Below are positions 7,530-16,242 of a stretch of DNA of 64,000 bases, one piece after another; positions within the stretch are counted from its first letter, which is position 1, and the number at the start of each line of letters is the position of its first letter. The notes under the pieces are model-generated. The model did not search any database and had not been told where the DNA came from. It saw only the letters and a program-made list of their open reading frames with translations. The translations under genes were made by a program, and so were the position numbers. Source of the stretch: an uncultured Bacteroidota bacterium (lineage in GTDB: Bacteria > Bacteroidota > Bacteroidia > Chitinophagales > Chitinophagaceae); assembly GCA_903887415.1 (NCBI GenBank), contig CAISPO010000065.1, forward strand, positions 29,697 through 93,696, read 5' to 3'.

Positions 7530-8684
7530 ATGGCCCAAAAGCAACACAAGCTCGATACAAAAATGATACATGCCGGTGTAGCCCCTGATCCTACTACGGG
7601 AGCTATTATGACCCCTATATACCAGACCTCTACCTACGTGCAGGCTGGCCCCGGCGACCATAAAGGTTATGAGTATGCCCGTACACAAAACCCTACGCGC
7701 GATGCTTTGCAGGCGTCGCTGGCAGCAATTGAGAATGCCAAATACGGTCTTTGCTTCGGCAGCGGCATGGCGGCTACAGATGCTGTAATAAAGTTATTGA
7801 AACCAGGCGATGAAGTGATCGTCTCCAACGATCTGTATGGTGGCACCTACCGCATTATGACAAAGGTATTTGCCAATTACGGTATCAAATTTCATTTCAT
7901 AGGTATGCAGGATGCGCAGGCAATAACACAGCACATCAACAGCAATACCAAAATGATATGGATAGAAACGCCTACCAATCCGCTGCTGAATGTAATAGAC
8001 ATTGAAGCCTGCGGCGCAATAGCAAAAAAACACAGCCTCATATTGGTGTGCGATAACACGTTCGCATCGCCATACCTGCAAAACCCAATGGATTTGGGTG
8101 CAAATATAGTGTTGCACTCAGCTACCAAGTACCTTGGCGGCCACAGCGATGTAGTGCATGGCGCCCTTGTGATGAATGACGCCGGCATGGAAGAGCGCCT
8201 GCGTTTTATACAGAACAGTTGCGGCGCAGTACCGGGCCCCCAAGACTGCTGGCTGGTGCTTCGGGGAATTAAAACATTGCATGTGCGTATGCAACGCCAT
8301 TGCGAAAATGGCGAGAAAATAGCCCGCTACCTGAAATCTCATTCCAAGGTGAAAAAAGTGCTTTGGGTAGGCTTTGAAGACCACCCTAATCACGACATTG
8401 CTAAAAAACAGATGCGCGGCTTTGGCGGTATGATCTCCTTTACACTAAAAAACGATAGTATAGAAGAGGCGGTAAAGGTGCTTAAATCAACAAAGTTATT
8501 TGCGTTGGCAGAATCACTTGGCGGTGTCGAGTCGCTCATTGGCCACCCCGCTACAATGACCCATGCATCGATTCCCCGTGAAGAAAGGTTGAAAAATGGC
8601 CTGGTCGATTCACTCATAAGGCTCAGCGTAGGTATAGAAGATGCAGACGACCTGATAGACGACTTAAAACACGCTATAGGTTAG
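7530..8684 (+). CDS. metB: Cystathionine gamma-synthase / PLP-dependent Cys/Met metabolism enzyme
   Basis: 384 residues from ATG 7530; a GTG at 7455 in the same frame lies upstream of the promoter and is rejected. It belongs to the fold-type I PLP Cys/Met metabolism family: MTPIYQTSTYVQ near the N-terminus, GSGMAATDAV, the DLYGGTYR substrate loop, WIETPTNPLLNVIDI, and SATKYLGGHSDVVHG containing the Schiff-base lysine. The most likely reaction is O-acyl-homoserine plus cysteine to cystathionine in methionine synthesis; cystathionine gamma-lyase activity cannot be excluded because both share these motifs. The C-terminal ESLIGHPATMTH motif is typical of the synthase/lyase group. It is transcribed alone and converges with the four-helix-bundle gene 8 bp away. 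Confidence 0.9.
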   Translation: MAQKQHKLDTKMIHAGVAPDPTTGAIMTPIYQTSTYVQAGPGDHKGYEYARTQNPTRDALQASLAAIENAKYGLCFGSGMAATDAVIKLLKPGDEVIVSNDLYGGTYRIMTKVFANYGIKFHFIGMQDAQAITQHINSNTKMIWIETPTNPLLNVIDIEACGAIAKKHSLILVCDNTFASPYLQNPMDLGANIVLHSATKYLGGHSDVVHGALVMNDAGMEERLRFIQNSCGAVPGPQDCWLVLRGIKTLHVRMQRHCENGEKIARYLKSHSKVKKVLWVGFEDHPNHDIAKKQMRGFGGMISFTLKNDSIEEAVKVLKSTKLFALAESLGGVESLIGHPATMTHASIPREERLKNGLVDSLIRLSVGIEDADDLIDDLKHAIG

Positions 8685-8692
8685 TATTGTTT

Positions 8693-9067
8693 CTATTGTA
8701 AAGGCACTGAGGAAGAAGGCTTCTTGCCGGAAAGGATAATGGTGTGTAGGGAGTGCATGATCTCCTCCAGCTTTTTCATCAGGTTTTTATCAACGCCATA
8801 GCCTGCCGCCTGGTCGCACAAGTAGATCCAATACGAGGTGTTGTGTGCTTTTCTGTCTGCAGCATTCAATTTTTCAAAGTATTGTGTAGTACTGTCGGTG
8901 CTTTGGGCCTCCATGATGTACGCGCCAATAGCTGTCCCGTTTTTTAAAACCTGGTTGGCAATAACATGTTTGTTGTTGGCTTCAAGTTGCTCTGCATATT
9001 TAATGACCATCAAAGAAAATTCTATCGAAAGCTGAATTATGGGAGTTTTGGAATGGCCATTCTGCAT
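8693..9067 (-). CDS. Four-helix bundle protein (23S rRNA intervening-sequence type)
   Basis: 124 residues, predicted all-helical: IIQLSIEFSLMVIKYAEQL, IANQVLKNGTAIGAYIMEAQ, YFEKLNAADRKAHNTSYWIYLC and NLMKKLEEIMHSLHTII fit the four helices of the small S23/IVP family (TIGR02436-like). Proteins of this family were first seen encoded in intervening sequences of 23S rRNA genes; in Bacteroidota most, like this one, are stand-alone chromosomal genes of unknown function, often considered mobile. The characteristic N-G-T/S-x-I-G-x-x-I/Y-x-E-A-Q motif is present (KNGTAIGAYIMEAQ). No flanking repeats were recognised. Confidence 0.85.
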   Translation of the reverse strand: MQNGHSKTPIIQLSIEFSLMVIKYAEQLEANNKHVIANQVLKNGTAIGAYIMEAQSTDSTTQYFEKLNAADRKAHNTSYWIYLCDQAAGYGVDKNLMKKLEEIMHSLHTIILSGKKPSSSVPLQ

Positions 9068-9268
9068 GTATGCTGTTTTTATTTGCCAAATGTAATGACA
9101 ATACGCAAGACGATGAAATAATACCCTGGCTGTAAAAACCTTATTTTTTCACACAGTGCACATAACCTTTATAGACATTCACTTTATATATTAAATCCCT
9201 ATTAAACAATCTGTTGGAGGGCGCTTTAATCCATATTTAATAGTATTTTTACGGCTCAATTCCTGATT

Positions 9269-10267
9269 GTGAAAGCGATAATCCCAGTTGCAGGCGCCGG
9301 TACAAAGTTGCGCCCGCTTACATACACCCAGCCCAAGGCATTGATCCCTATTGCAGGGAAAACCATCCTTGGCGTTATAGTAGATCAGTTACTGGACGCC
9401 GGAGTTACTGAGTTTGTTTTTGTTATTGGCTACCTGGGCGAGAAGATCCAGCGGTACATTGATAAGACCTACCCGCATATGAAGCATACGTTCGTCACCC
9501 AAAACGACCGGCGGGGCACAGGTCATGCCATATGGCTTACCAAAGACTTTGTGAACTCTGACGAAGTGATGATCGTGCTGGGTGACACTGTTTGCGATTA
9601 CAACGTTAAGGACATCCTCAACAGCAGTGTATCCCAGATAGGGGTACGCAAAGTTGACGATCCACGTAGTTTTGGCGTAGCCGAACTTAACGACAAAGAC
9701 ATGGTGGTCCGCATGGTGGAGAAGCCACTGATACCTAAGTCGAATATGGCTATGGTAGGCATCTACTATATAAAAGAGACGACTGCCATGTATGCTGCCC
9801 TCGAAAAACACCTGCACAATAAAGCAGATGAAAACGGGGAGTACCACCTTACAAATGCCCTGCAGCATATGATAGAAGATGGCATCACCTTTCATGCCTT
9901 CCGTGTCAATAACTGGTTCGACTGCGGGAAGAAAGAAACCTTGCTCTCTACAAATGCAATACTCCTGAAGCAAATGGAAGATGAGCATCCCGATAAGGAG
10001 CCGCTTTCTTTCGATACGACGGTAATAATTCCCCCGGTGAATATTGCCGAGGGTTGCACCATTCGCCATTGCATTATTGGTCCTAATGTCACCATTGGAG
10101 AGTACACCAAAATGGAATCATCCATTGTTAAAGACTCGATCATCGGCTCCTATGCCGAGCTGCAGCAGGTAGTGCTCAACTCTTCGATCATAGGCAACGA
10201 TGCCTACGTACGCGGCCTAAGCCAAAGCTTGAATATAGGCGACAACACAGAAATTGACCTGGGGTAG
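9269..10267 (+). CDS. Sugar-phosphate nucleotidyltransferase with left-handed beta-helix domain
   Basis: 332 residues, GTG start. Residues 1-235 form the Rossmann-like NTP_transferase domain: the activation loop AGAGTKLRPLTYTQPKALIPIAGK, the metal aspartate in VLGDTV, and GVAELNDKD and VEKPLIPKSNMAMVGIYYI motifs resemble RmlA / glucose-1-phosphate thymidylyl- or uridylyltransferases. The C-terminal ~80 residues contain hexapeptide-like turns (IAEGCTIRHCIIGPNVTIGEYTKMESSIVK), a left-handed beta-helix. It likely makes an NDP-sugar for surface polysaccharide; the specific sugar cannot be told. No other sugar genes are adjacent. Confidence 0.88.
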   Translation: MKAIIPVAGAGTKLRPLTYTQPKALIPIAGKTILGVIVDQLLDAGVTEFVFVIGYLGEKIQRYIDKTYPHMKHTFVTQNDRRGTGHAIWLTKDFVNSDEVMIVLGDTVCDYNVKDILNSSVSQIGVRKVDDPRSFGVAELNDKDMVVRMVEKPLIPKSNMAMVGIYYIKETTAMYAALEKHLHNKADENGEYHLTNALQHMIEDGITFHAFRVNNWFDCGKKETLLSTNAILLKQMEDEHPDKEPLSFDTTVIIPPVNIAEGCTIRHCIIGPNVTIGEYTKMESSIVKDSIIGSYAELQQVVLNSSIIGNDAYVRGLSQSLNIGDNTEIDLG

Positions 10268-10306
10268 CTAATAAATTTGTTTCATTTTCAGAGGTAACTG
10301 ATAATT

Positions 10307-10379
10307 TATTATTCGCCGTAACTATCTTTTATAGACCACTTACGGCGACTAATAATTTTTATTGCTCGCCGTAAGTGGT
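10307..10379. repeat. Palindromic repeat cluster upstream of AAA ATPase
   Basis: Three arms of the same 13-mer family: CGCCGTAA (10314-10321), ACCACTTACGGCG (10335-10347) and its exact reverse complement CGCCGTAAGTGGT (10367-10379). The last ends 10 nt before the -7 element at 10390. The first ~50 bp (10307-10356) are a direct repeat, about 88% identical by eye, of 11862-11911 downstream of the same gene. Confidence 0.85.
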
Positions 10380-10389
10380 ATATTTTTAC

Positions 10390-10397
10390 TACTTTTG
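10390..10397 (+). promoter_or_regulatory. -7 promoter element of AAA ATPase gene (TACTTTTG)
   Basis: Exact TAnnTTTG match 18 nt before ATG 10416 and just after the palindromic arms, which could serve as an operator. Confidence 0.75.
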
Positions 10398-10415
10398 GCA
10401 GGTAATAATGCCATA

Positions 10416-11846
10416 ATGAATACACAAATCATAGGCAGGGAAGAAGAAATAAACATCCTTGAAAAACTCCTGAAATCTCGTGAGCCGGAGTTGCTCGCTA
10501 TCTATGGCCGCAGAAGGGTAGGCAAAACCTTCCTGGTGAAAACCTACTACAAACCGAATCTTATCTTTAGTTGCAGCGGGCAGTATAACGGCAAGACCAA
10601 TGAGCAGCTCATCAATTTTTCAGAGCAGCTGAATATTTCTTTTCCGGCAAAGAAAATAACCTCACCAGCCGCCACATGGCAGGAAGCATTCAGCCGGTTG
10701 AGAGATAGTATAGAGGCTATAAAGCACAAAAGGAAAAAAGTAATTTTTTTTGATGAGCTACCCTGGCTGGACAGTCACAAATCAGGGTTTCTTTCTTCAT
10801 TCAGCTATTTCTGGAACATGTTTGCCGCTCAGCGGCCCGATATACTGGTTGTGATCTGCGGATCGGCTGCATCATGGATAATAGATAAAGTGGTAAATAA
10901 TAAAGGCGGGCTGCACAACCGTATCACCCAGCGTATCAGGCTGCAGCCGTTCACACTAAAAGAGACCGAAAGCTACCTGCAGCACAAAAACATAAACCTG
11001 GACCACTACCAGCTGTTGCAGCTATATATGGTGATGGGCGGTGTACCCGCATACTTAAATGCAATAGAACGGGGGAAAAGCACAGCACAGAATATTGAAA
11101 AGATATGTTTTTCAAAAGATGGAGTGCTGGCGAATGAATTTGATAACCTTTATACAGCATTATTTAGCGTACCCGAAAAACATATACAGGTAATACAAGC
11201 GCTTGCCCGGAAAAACAAAGGCCTTACACGGCTGGAGCTGCTTAAAGCAGGTAAATTCCCGACAGGAGGAGGTATGACGTCAGTTTTAAAGGAGCTTACC
11301 GAGAGCGGTTTTATTGACAAGGCCTACCCTTTTGGAAAAAAGGAGCGGGACAGCCTGTATCGCCTTACGGATGAATTTTCGCTGTTCTACTTCAAATTCA
11401 TGCAAAACCAGAAAGGCAATGAAAAGGGACAATGGCTGAGCCGGCAATCAACCCCAGCCTATATAAGCTGGTGCGGGTATGCATTTGAGAACATTTGTCT
11501 GAAGCATATCGTGCAAATAAAGAAAAGCCTGCAAATAGGAGGGGTGCAATCCACATCATCTTCATGGGTCAGTGCCGGAAGCGAAAATGGTGCGCAGATA
11601 GATCTCCTGATAGACCGTGCAGATCATTGCATTAATATCTGTGAAATAAAATTCAGCGTCAAGCCATTCAGCATAGACAAAAAATACGCTGCTGCCCTCG
11701 AAAATAAACTGATGGTTTTCCGCAGGCAAACGGATACGCGCAAAACACTGTTACTTACATTTATTACAGTCTATGGCCTTGCAGATAATACTTACAAACA
11801 GCAGCTTGCCGATAATGAAGTAACGATGGATGTGTTGTTTTTATAA
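10416..11846 (+). CDS. AAA/STAND-like ATPase with DUF234 nuclease-like C-terminus
   Basis: 476 residues from ATG 10416; an in-frame upstream start at 10362 is rejected because the promoter lies between. Residues ~5-230 are an archaeal-type ATPase: REEEINILEKLL, Walker A GRRRVGKTF, Walker B KKVIFFDELPW, sensor VVICGSAASWI. A winged-helix-like section follows (ALARKNKGLTRLELLKAGKFPTGGG). The C-terminal DUF234 region contains QIDLLIDR and INICEIKFS, fitting the D...E-x-K core of a PD-(D/E)XK nuclease fold. The family is abundant and scattered in Bacteroidota and archaea, with no settled function. The gene stands alone between two palindromic direct repeats, which suggests a mobile or self-regulated unit. 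Confidence 0.85.
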   Translation: MNTQIIGREEEINILEKLLKSREPELLAIYGRRRVGKTFLVKTYYKPNLIFSCSGQYNGKTNEQLINFSEQLNISFPAKKITSPAATWQEAFSRLRDSIEAIKHKRKKVIFFDELPWLDSHKSGFLSSFSYFWNMFAAQRPDILVVICGSAASWIIDKVVNNKGGLHNRITQRIRLQPFTLKETESYLQHKNINLDHYQLLQLYMVMGGVPAYLNAIERGKSTAQNIEKICFSKDGVLANEFDNLYTALFSVPEKHIQVIQALARKNKGLTRLELLKAGKFPTGGGMTSVLKELTESGFIDKAYPFGKKERDSLYRLTDEFSLFYFKFMQNQKGNEKGQWLSRQSTPAYISWCGYAFENICLKHIVQIKKSLQIGGVQSTSSSWVSAGSENGAQIDLLIDRADHCINICEIKFSVKPFSIDKKYAAALENKLMVFRRQTDTRKTLLLTFITVYGLADNTYKQQLADNEVTMDVLFL

Positions 11847-11857
11847 AGGCTGTATTT

Positions 11858-11911
11858 AATTATTACTCGCCGTAACTATACTTTTTTAACCACTTACGGC
11901 GAGTAATAATT
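11858..11911. repeat. Perfect 18-bp inverted repeat downstream of AAA ATPase
   Basis: Arms AATTATTACTCGCCGTAA (11858-11875) and its exact complement (11894-11911) enclose an 18-nt spacer. There is no U-tract. The sequence is a near copy of 10307-10356 on the other side of the gene. The rest of the gap to serS (11912-12011) shows nothing else recognisable. Confidence 0.85.
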
Positions 11912-12011
11912 TTAAGCACAGGCATTCAAGGAGGTACACATGCGCTGCTTGCTTGAGAATAAATAACACCAATTTCTTTATAGAATGCAGGCGGGGTAAG
12001 GGGTTTTAGAT

Positions 12012-12019
12012 TATATTTG
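12012..12019 (+). promoter_or_regulatory. -7 promoter element of serS (TATATTTG)
   Basis: Exact TAnnTTTG match 20 nt before the ATG at 12040. Confidence 0.75.
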
Positions 12020-12039
12020 CGACCAATAATTTACTATTT

Positions 12040-13311
12040 ATGTTGCCCATACATTTATTCAGGCAGAACAAGGAACTGGTACTGGAAGGACTGAAGAAAA
12101 AAAACTTCAAAGAACTGGAGCTGGTAGATAAGATCGCTAATATCGATGAGCGTCGCCGTGCGCTGCAGGTAGAAAACGATGCACTGGCTTCATCACAAAA
12201 TGCGGCTGCCAAAAGCATAGGCCAGCTAATGGCCAAGGGCGATAAAGAAGGTGCCGAACTCCTGAAAGAAAAAGTTGGGCTGCATAAAGAGCAAGCCAAA
12301 GACATAGCGCAAAAGCTCAGCGACCTGGAAACCGAAATGCAGGATATGCTGGTGCGCCTGCCAAACCTGCCGCACAGCAGTGTGCCGGCCGGCAAAACCC
12401 CGGAGGACAACGAGGTAGTGCGCGAAAGCGGAACCTTTCCCGATTTGTCGGCACAAAAACTGCCGCACTGGGATCTGGCAGCTAAATACGGCCTTATTGA
12501 TTTTGAGCTGGGCAATAAAATTACCGGGAGCGGGTTTCCGGTTTTTATGGGGCAGGGCGCCCGGCTGCAGCGCTCGTTGATAAACTATTTCCTGAACTAC
12601 AATATGGACGCTGGCTACAAGGAATATTGCCCTCCCTTTATGGTTAATGAAGCATCAGCTTATGGCACAGGGCAGCTTCCCGATAAAGAAGGACAGATGT
12701 ACCATGCTGTGGCAGATAATTTTTACCTGATACCTACCGCCGAAGTACCGGTAACGAATCTGTACCGCGATACGATAATACAGGAAAACGAATTGCCTGT
12801 GAAAATGACGGCCTATTCACCTTGCTTCAGGCGCGAGGCAGGCTCTTATGGCAAGGATGTGCGCGGCCTGAACCGCGTACACCAGTTTGATAAAGTGGAA
12901 ATAGTGCAGCTATCGAACCCCGCTACCAGCTACGATGCGCTTGAGGATATGGTGAAACATGTGGAACTGCTTGTGCAGTCGCTGGGCCTGCCCTACCGCA
13001 TACTCAGGCTTTGCGGCGGAGATATGAGCTTTGCATCAGCGCTTACCTACGACTTTGAAGTGTATAGCGCAGCACAGGAACGCTGGCTGGAAGTAAGTTC
13101 TGTTTCCAACTTTGAGACTTTCCAGACCAACAGGATGAAGATCCGTTATAAAGACGGCTCTGGCAAGACGCAACTGGTGCACTCACTGAATGGCAGCTCT
13201 CTTGCGTTACCACGCATTATGGCCTGCCTGCTGGAGAATAACCAAACCCCGGAAGGCATAAAAATACCCGCAGCATTGCAACCATATTTTGGAAAAGAAA
13301 TGATCTCTTAA
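12040..13311 (+). CDS. serS: Serine--tRNA ligase
   Basis: 423 residues, normal length. It charges tRNA-Ser in the cytoplasm. Residues ~25-100 form the long antiparallel coiled coil that grips the tRNA long variable arm (ELELVDKIANIDERRRALQVENDALASSQ and following). The class II catalytic core follows: motif 2 in TAYSPCFRREAGSYGKDVRGLNRVHQFDKVE, the serine-binding TAEVP, and motif 3 in NGSSLALPRIMACLLENNQ. The promoter is its own, 20 nt upstream. Downstream spacing of 126 bp to the DUF4293 gene includes A/T-rich inverted repeats. Confidence 0.96.
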   Translation: MLPIHLFRQNKELVLEGLKKKNFKELELVDKIANIDERRRALQVENDALASSQNAAAKSIGQLMAKGDKEGAELLKEKVGLHKEQAKDIAQKLSDLETEMQDMLVRLPNLPHSSVPAGKTPEDNEVVRESGTFPDLSAQKLPHWDLAAKYGLIDFELGNKITGSGFPVFMGQGARLQRSLINYFLNYNMDAGYKEYCPPFMVNEASAYGTGQLPDKEGQMYHAVADNFYLIPTAEVPVTNLYRDTIIQENELPVKMTAYSPCFRREAGSYGKDVRGLNRVHQFDKVEIVQLSNPATSYDALEDMVKHVELLVQSLGLPYRILRLCGGDMSFASALTYDFEVYSAAQERWLEVSSVSNFETFQTNRMKIRYKDGSGKTQLVHSLNGSSLALPRIMACLLENNQTPEGIKIPAALQPYFGKEMIS

Positions 13312-13315
13312 GTAT

Positions 13316-13433
13316 GTAATTGGGAATTGGTAGTTTGGATTGGGATTGTTTCCGGTAGATATTGTTGTATTTTTAACTACGCAGCCCACTTTCGCAACAA
13401 TTCAAATTACAAATTCCTAATCCCAAATTCCAC
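13316..13433. repeat. Inverted GGGAATTGG/CCAAATTCC-type repeat between serS and DUF4293 gene
   Basis: The left part (13321-13347, GGGAATTGG...GGATTGGGATTG) is roughly complementary to the right part (about 13400-13432, CAATTCAAATT...AATCCCAAATTCC). Similar GGAATTTGGAATTT strings occur at 18535-18556, 29090-29110 and 56680-56746, so this is a dispersed intergenic repeat type. Confidence 0.5.
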
Positions 13434-13437
13434 AAGA

Positions 13438-13875
13438 ATGATACAACGCAAACAATCTATATGGCTTTTCATCGCAGCACTTATGGGTGCAGGGGTGTTT
13501 TATTTCGGCTTATACCAGTACCACGTTACCGAAAATGGAGTTGATACCGTAAAGATGCTCCGGGTGAATGATCATTTCCCATCATTCCTCAATGCATTGG
13601 TCATTACGTTGCTGCCATTAGTTACCATCTTTATGTATGGTAACCGCAAAAGGCAGTCAGCTATGGCGTTTGTGAATGTTCTTGGCCTCTGCTCATTTAT
13701 TCCAATGGTGCTGTCCCGCGTGAATACGCTGGACAAAATGGTACCTCCGCCAACCAATGGCAGTTACTGGATAGGTGCGGTATTGCCGGTAATTGCCCTT
13801 GTCTTTACTATTCTTGCAATTTTCAACATCCGCAGGGACGAGAAGCTGGTAAAATCTATGGACAGGCTTAGATAA
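13438..13875 (+). CDS. DUF4293 family membrane protein
   Basis: 145 residues from ATG 13438 (MIQRKQSIWLFIAALMGAG is the characteristic N-terminus of the family). Four membrane segments are visible: residues ~8-24, ~48-62, ~78-92 and ~112-128. The loop after the first segment (HVTENGVDTVKMLRVNDHFPS) is probably external. DUF4293 proteins are widespread in Bacteroidota and often lie near rho or serS-like housekeeping genes; the function is unknown. The possible longer frame from 13327 adds only repeat-derived sequence and is rejected. It converges with the broken barrel gene 2 bp downstream. Confidence 0.85.
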   Translation: MIQRKQSIWLFIAALMGAGVFYFGLYQYHVTENGVDTVKMLRVNDHFPSFLNALVITLLPLVTIFMYGNRKRQSAMAFVNVLGLCSFIPMVLSRVNTLDKMVPPPTNGSYWIGAVLPVIALVFTILAIFNIRRDEKLVKSMDRLR

Positions 13876-13877
13876 AG

Positions 13878-14788
13878 TTACCGCCTCCGGAATGGCTTTT
13901 TGTTGTCGTCAATATCTTCACTATCACGGCGGGATGTGTGCTGTCTCTTCTCGCCAAGATAAAATTTTATGCCCACATGTATGCCTACATTGCTGAATGG
14001 CTGCGAATAGGTAGGCTGCACGGCGCCGTTACTATCCACTGTTGCATTCTTGCTATACTTCACAACCTGCGGACCGCTAACCTGCGACAAGGAAATACTT
14101 TGTCCATTAGAAGTTACCGCAGTAAGGTCTGCTTCTTTGATATAACAGACATAGACAACATACTTATTTCGCCCCATAAACTCATCTTGTCGCTAAGTTT
14201 ATATTGAATACCGGCAGCAGCCGAAAGGCCCAATGAAAAACTGTTCTTAATATTAAATGTGAAATCGTCCACCTCAACAGCTCCGGTACCCGGAAGATTT
14301 GACAGCACCTGGTCCTGTGTAATTTTAGTGCTGAGCGGTAACGCAGGGCCAACACGGGTATAGAGGTTTAACTTGTCGCCTCCCGTTTGCAGCACTAATG
14401 AGGGAATTACAATGAACGGCCCTTTTGCCCGCGTTTCGATCTCAACATTGCTGGCCACACCACTTACCTGTACGTTATCTATCGCGAATGTATATTTTTT
14501 CATCGAGAGGCCGGCATCACCATCAAGCTGTACTCCTACATGATCGCTGAACATATAGCCAATGCCCAGAATACCATGTACACCAGTAGTGAAAGAAACC
14601 GGCTTTACGTTGTAAATCTGTGTATAGGTAGTATAAGTTTGCGAGCCATTGTACCCCTGGCCAGTACCATCAAAGGTTTGCCCGGCCTGTGGCATTGCAT
14701 AGCCCAAACCTGCATTTATATAGAACTGCGCGGAAGCGGTGTACACAACTGCTGATAATGCTAATACTAAACAACTTATCTTTTTCAT
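13878..14788 (-). pseudogene. Outer-membrane beta-barrel protein gene with a frameshift
   Basis: Two overlapping minus-strand frames together make one protein of about 300 residues. The first (14788 down to 14114, 224 aa) has a signal peptide ending SAQ and barrel strands, but its last residues (SVISKKQTLLR) depart from the pattern. The second (from about 14147 down to 13878) continues as YIKEADLTAVTSNGQ...SNVGIHVGIKFYLGEKRQ, which ends in a proper closing barrel strand. Adding one base near 14140-14147 joins them as SMSVYIKEADL. The cause is either a real 1-nt deletion or a sequencing error. The protein is a porin-like small barrel of unknown role. A polar tail (HTSRRDSEDIDDNKKPFRRR) follows the last strand. 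Confidence 0.75.
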
Positions 14789-14798
14789 ACTTCTTATT

Positions 14799-16088
14799 TT
14801 ATTTTTTCATCGTGGCCTCTATCTCTTCCACGGTTATGGGTATGTTCTTGAAAAGATCAATGTTGCCATTCTTAGTGATCCAGATATTATTCTCTATGCG
14901 TATGCCGATTTGCTCTTCTTCTATGTAGATACCCGGCTCTATGGTGAACAGCATACCTTCCTTTACCTCATCTGTATAGGATCCTACGTCATGCACCACT
15001 ATACCAAGGTAGTGGGTAACTCCATGATAAAAATACTTGCGAAATGCAGGGTTATCCGGGTCTTGCTTTTTAATATCTTCCTTGGTGATAAGCCCTATCT
15101 TCAGCAACTGCTTCTCCATTTCTGCGTTTATGCTTTTCACATAATCCTGGAACTGCAGGCCGGGCTTAAGTATCTTCTTACCGTGATTGTGCACGGCCAG
15201 GCAGGCATTATATACTTCCTTTTGCCGCTTGGTGAATTTACCATTTACAGGAATAGTGCGGGTAAGGTCGGCATTATAATTACCGTACTCTGCGCCAAAG
15301 TCCATCAGCAGCAGCTCACCGTCTTTGCATTCCTGGTTGTTCTCTTCGTAGTGCAATGTACGTGCCCTGTCGCCGGAGGCGATGATGCAGCCATAGGCAT
15401 GGCCGGTTGCCCGGTTGCGCAGGAACTCGTGAGTTATCTCCGCTTCTATTTCGTATTCCATCACACCTGGCTTCACAAATTTCAGCACGCGGTCCAGCGC
15501 CTTTGCAGTAATGTCAATAGCTGCCTGTGTTACTTCTATCTCCTCCTTGGTTTTTATGTTGCGCAGCTCCTTCATGATACGCGCAGCCCTGTCGTAAGTA
15601 TGCACGGGGTATTTCTTCATCAGCTCGCGCACGAATACAAGGTCGGTGCGGTAGAGGTCGGTATCCAGGCGGTTATGTTCGTTTGTGTTAAGATATACGG
15701 TATCTGCGCTGTTCATCATCACCTGCAGCATAGTGCGAAAACCATCCAGGAACTGTACGTTCTTAATGCCTGATATTTCAGTGGCTTCGTCTTTGCGCAG
15801 CTTGTGGCCCACCCATTTCTCCATCAGCTCATTGGGGCGCAGCAGCACGAGCACCTCGCGCATGGCCTTATCCGGGTTGTCCGGGTATAGCAGCACGATC
15901 GTTTTTTCCTGTGTTATGCCCGTCAGCCAAAGCACATCTGCATCCGGCTTATAACCGTAAGTGCCGTCGCCGCTTTTAGGAAATACCGGGCTGGCAGGGA
16001 ATATAGCCAAGGAATTAGGCTTCATTTTTTTTATAAAGCGTTGCCTGTTCTGCTCGTATAACTTTGATGGTATTGGTAGATATTTCAT
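14799..16088 (-). CDS. pepP: Xaa-Pro aminopeptidase (aminopeptidase P)
   Basis: 429 residues. It removes N-terminal residues that precede proline. The N-terminal AMP_N domain (residues ~1-135: RQRFIKKMKPNSLAIFPASP; DADVLWLTGITQEKTIVLLY) is followed by the pita-bread M24 metallopeptidase fold. The dinuclear metal ligands are visible: MDFGAEYGNYNADLTRTI (two Asp), FYHGVTHYLGIVVHD (His), LFTIEPGIYI (Glu) and GIRIENNIWIT (Glu). It starts 10 bp upstream of the barrel gene on the same strand in the reverse sense (the barrel gene begins 10 nt after the pepP stop), so the two may be co-transcribed. A near-consensus -7 element (TAACTTAG) lies about 22 nt before the start. Confidence 0.95.
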   Translation of the reverse strand: MKYLPIPSKLYEQNRQRFIKKMKPNSLAIFPASPVFPKSGDGTYGYKPDADVLWLTGITQEKTIVLLYPDNPDKAMREVLVLLRPNELMEKWVGHKLRKDEATEISGIKNVQFLDGFRTMLQVMMNSADTVYLNTNEHNRLDTDLYRTDLVFVRELMKKYPVHTYDRAARIMKELRNIKTKEEIEVTQAAIDITAKALDRVLKFVKPGVMEYEIEAEITHEFLRNRATGHAYGCIIASGDRARTLHYEENNQECKDGELLLMDFGAEYGNYNADLTRTIPVNGKFTKRQKEVYNACLAVHNHGKKILKPGLQFQDYVKSINAEMEKQLLKIGLITKEDIKKQDPDNPAFRKYFYHGVTHYLGIVVHDVGSYTDEVKEGMLFTIEPGIYIEEEQIGIRIENNIWITKNGNIDLFKNIPITVEEIEATMKK

Positions 16089-16212
16089 TGTGTGTTCGAT
16101 AATGCAGGTGCTAAGTTAAAGCAAATAGCTTTTTCACCGCTATATAATTACCGTTTACCGACCTGCCGGAATAATTAGCCGAAATAAATTTTCATATCTT
16201 TTACCGAGCGCA

Positions 16213-16220
16213 TAGCTTTG
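16213..16220 (+). promoter_or_regulatory. -7 promoter element of TonB receptor gene (TAGCTTTG)
   Basis: Exact TAnnTTTG match 22 nt before ATG 16243. Confidence 0.75.
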
Positions 16221-16242
16221 CACCCATTAACAGACACATCTG

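Noticed and set aside
9389..10069. 226-codon minus-strand frame inside the nucleotidyltransferase gene
   Set aside because: Antisense of a clearly conserved enzyme; no domain recognised.
14739..15773. Long plus-strand reading frame (344 codons) opposite pepP
   Set aside because: It is the antisense shadow of pepP, which has all metallopeptidase motifs. The frame has no recognisable domain and odd composition.
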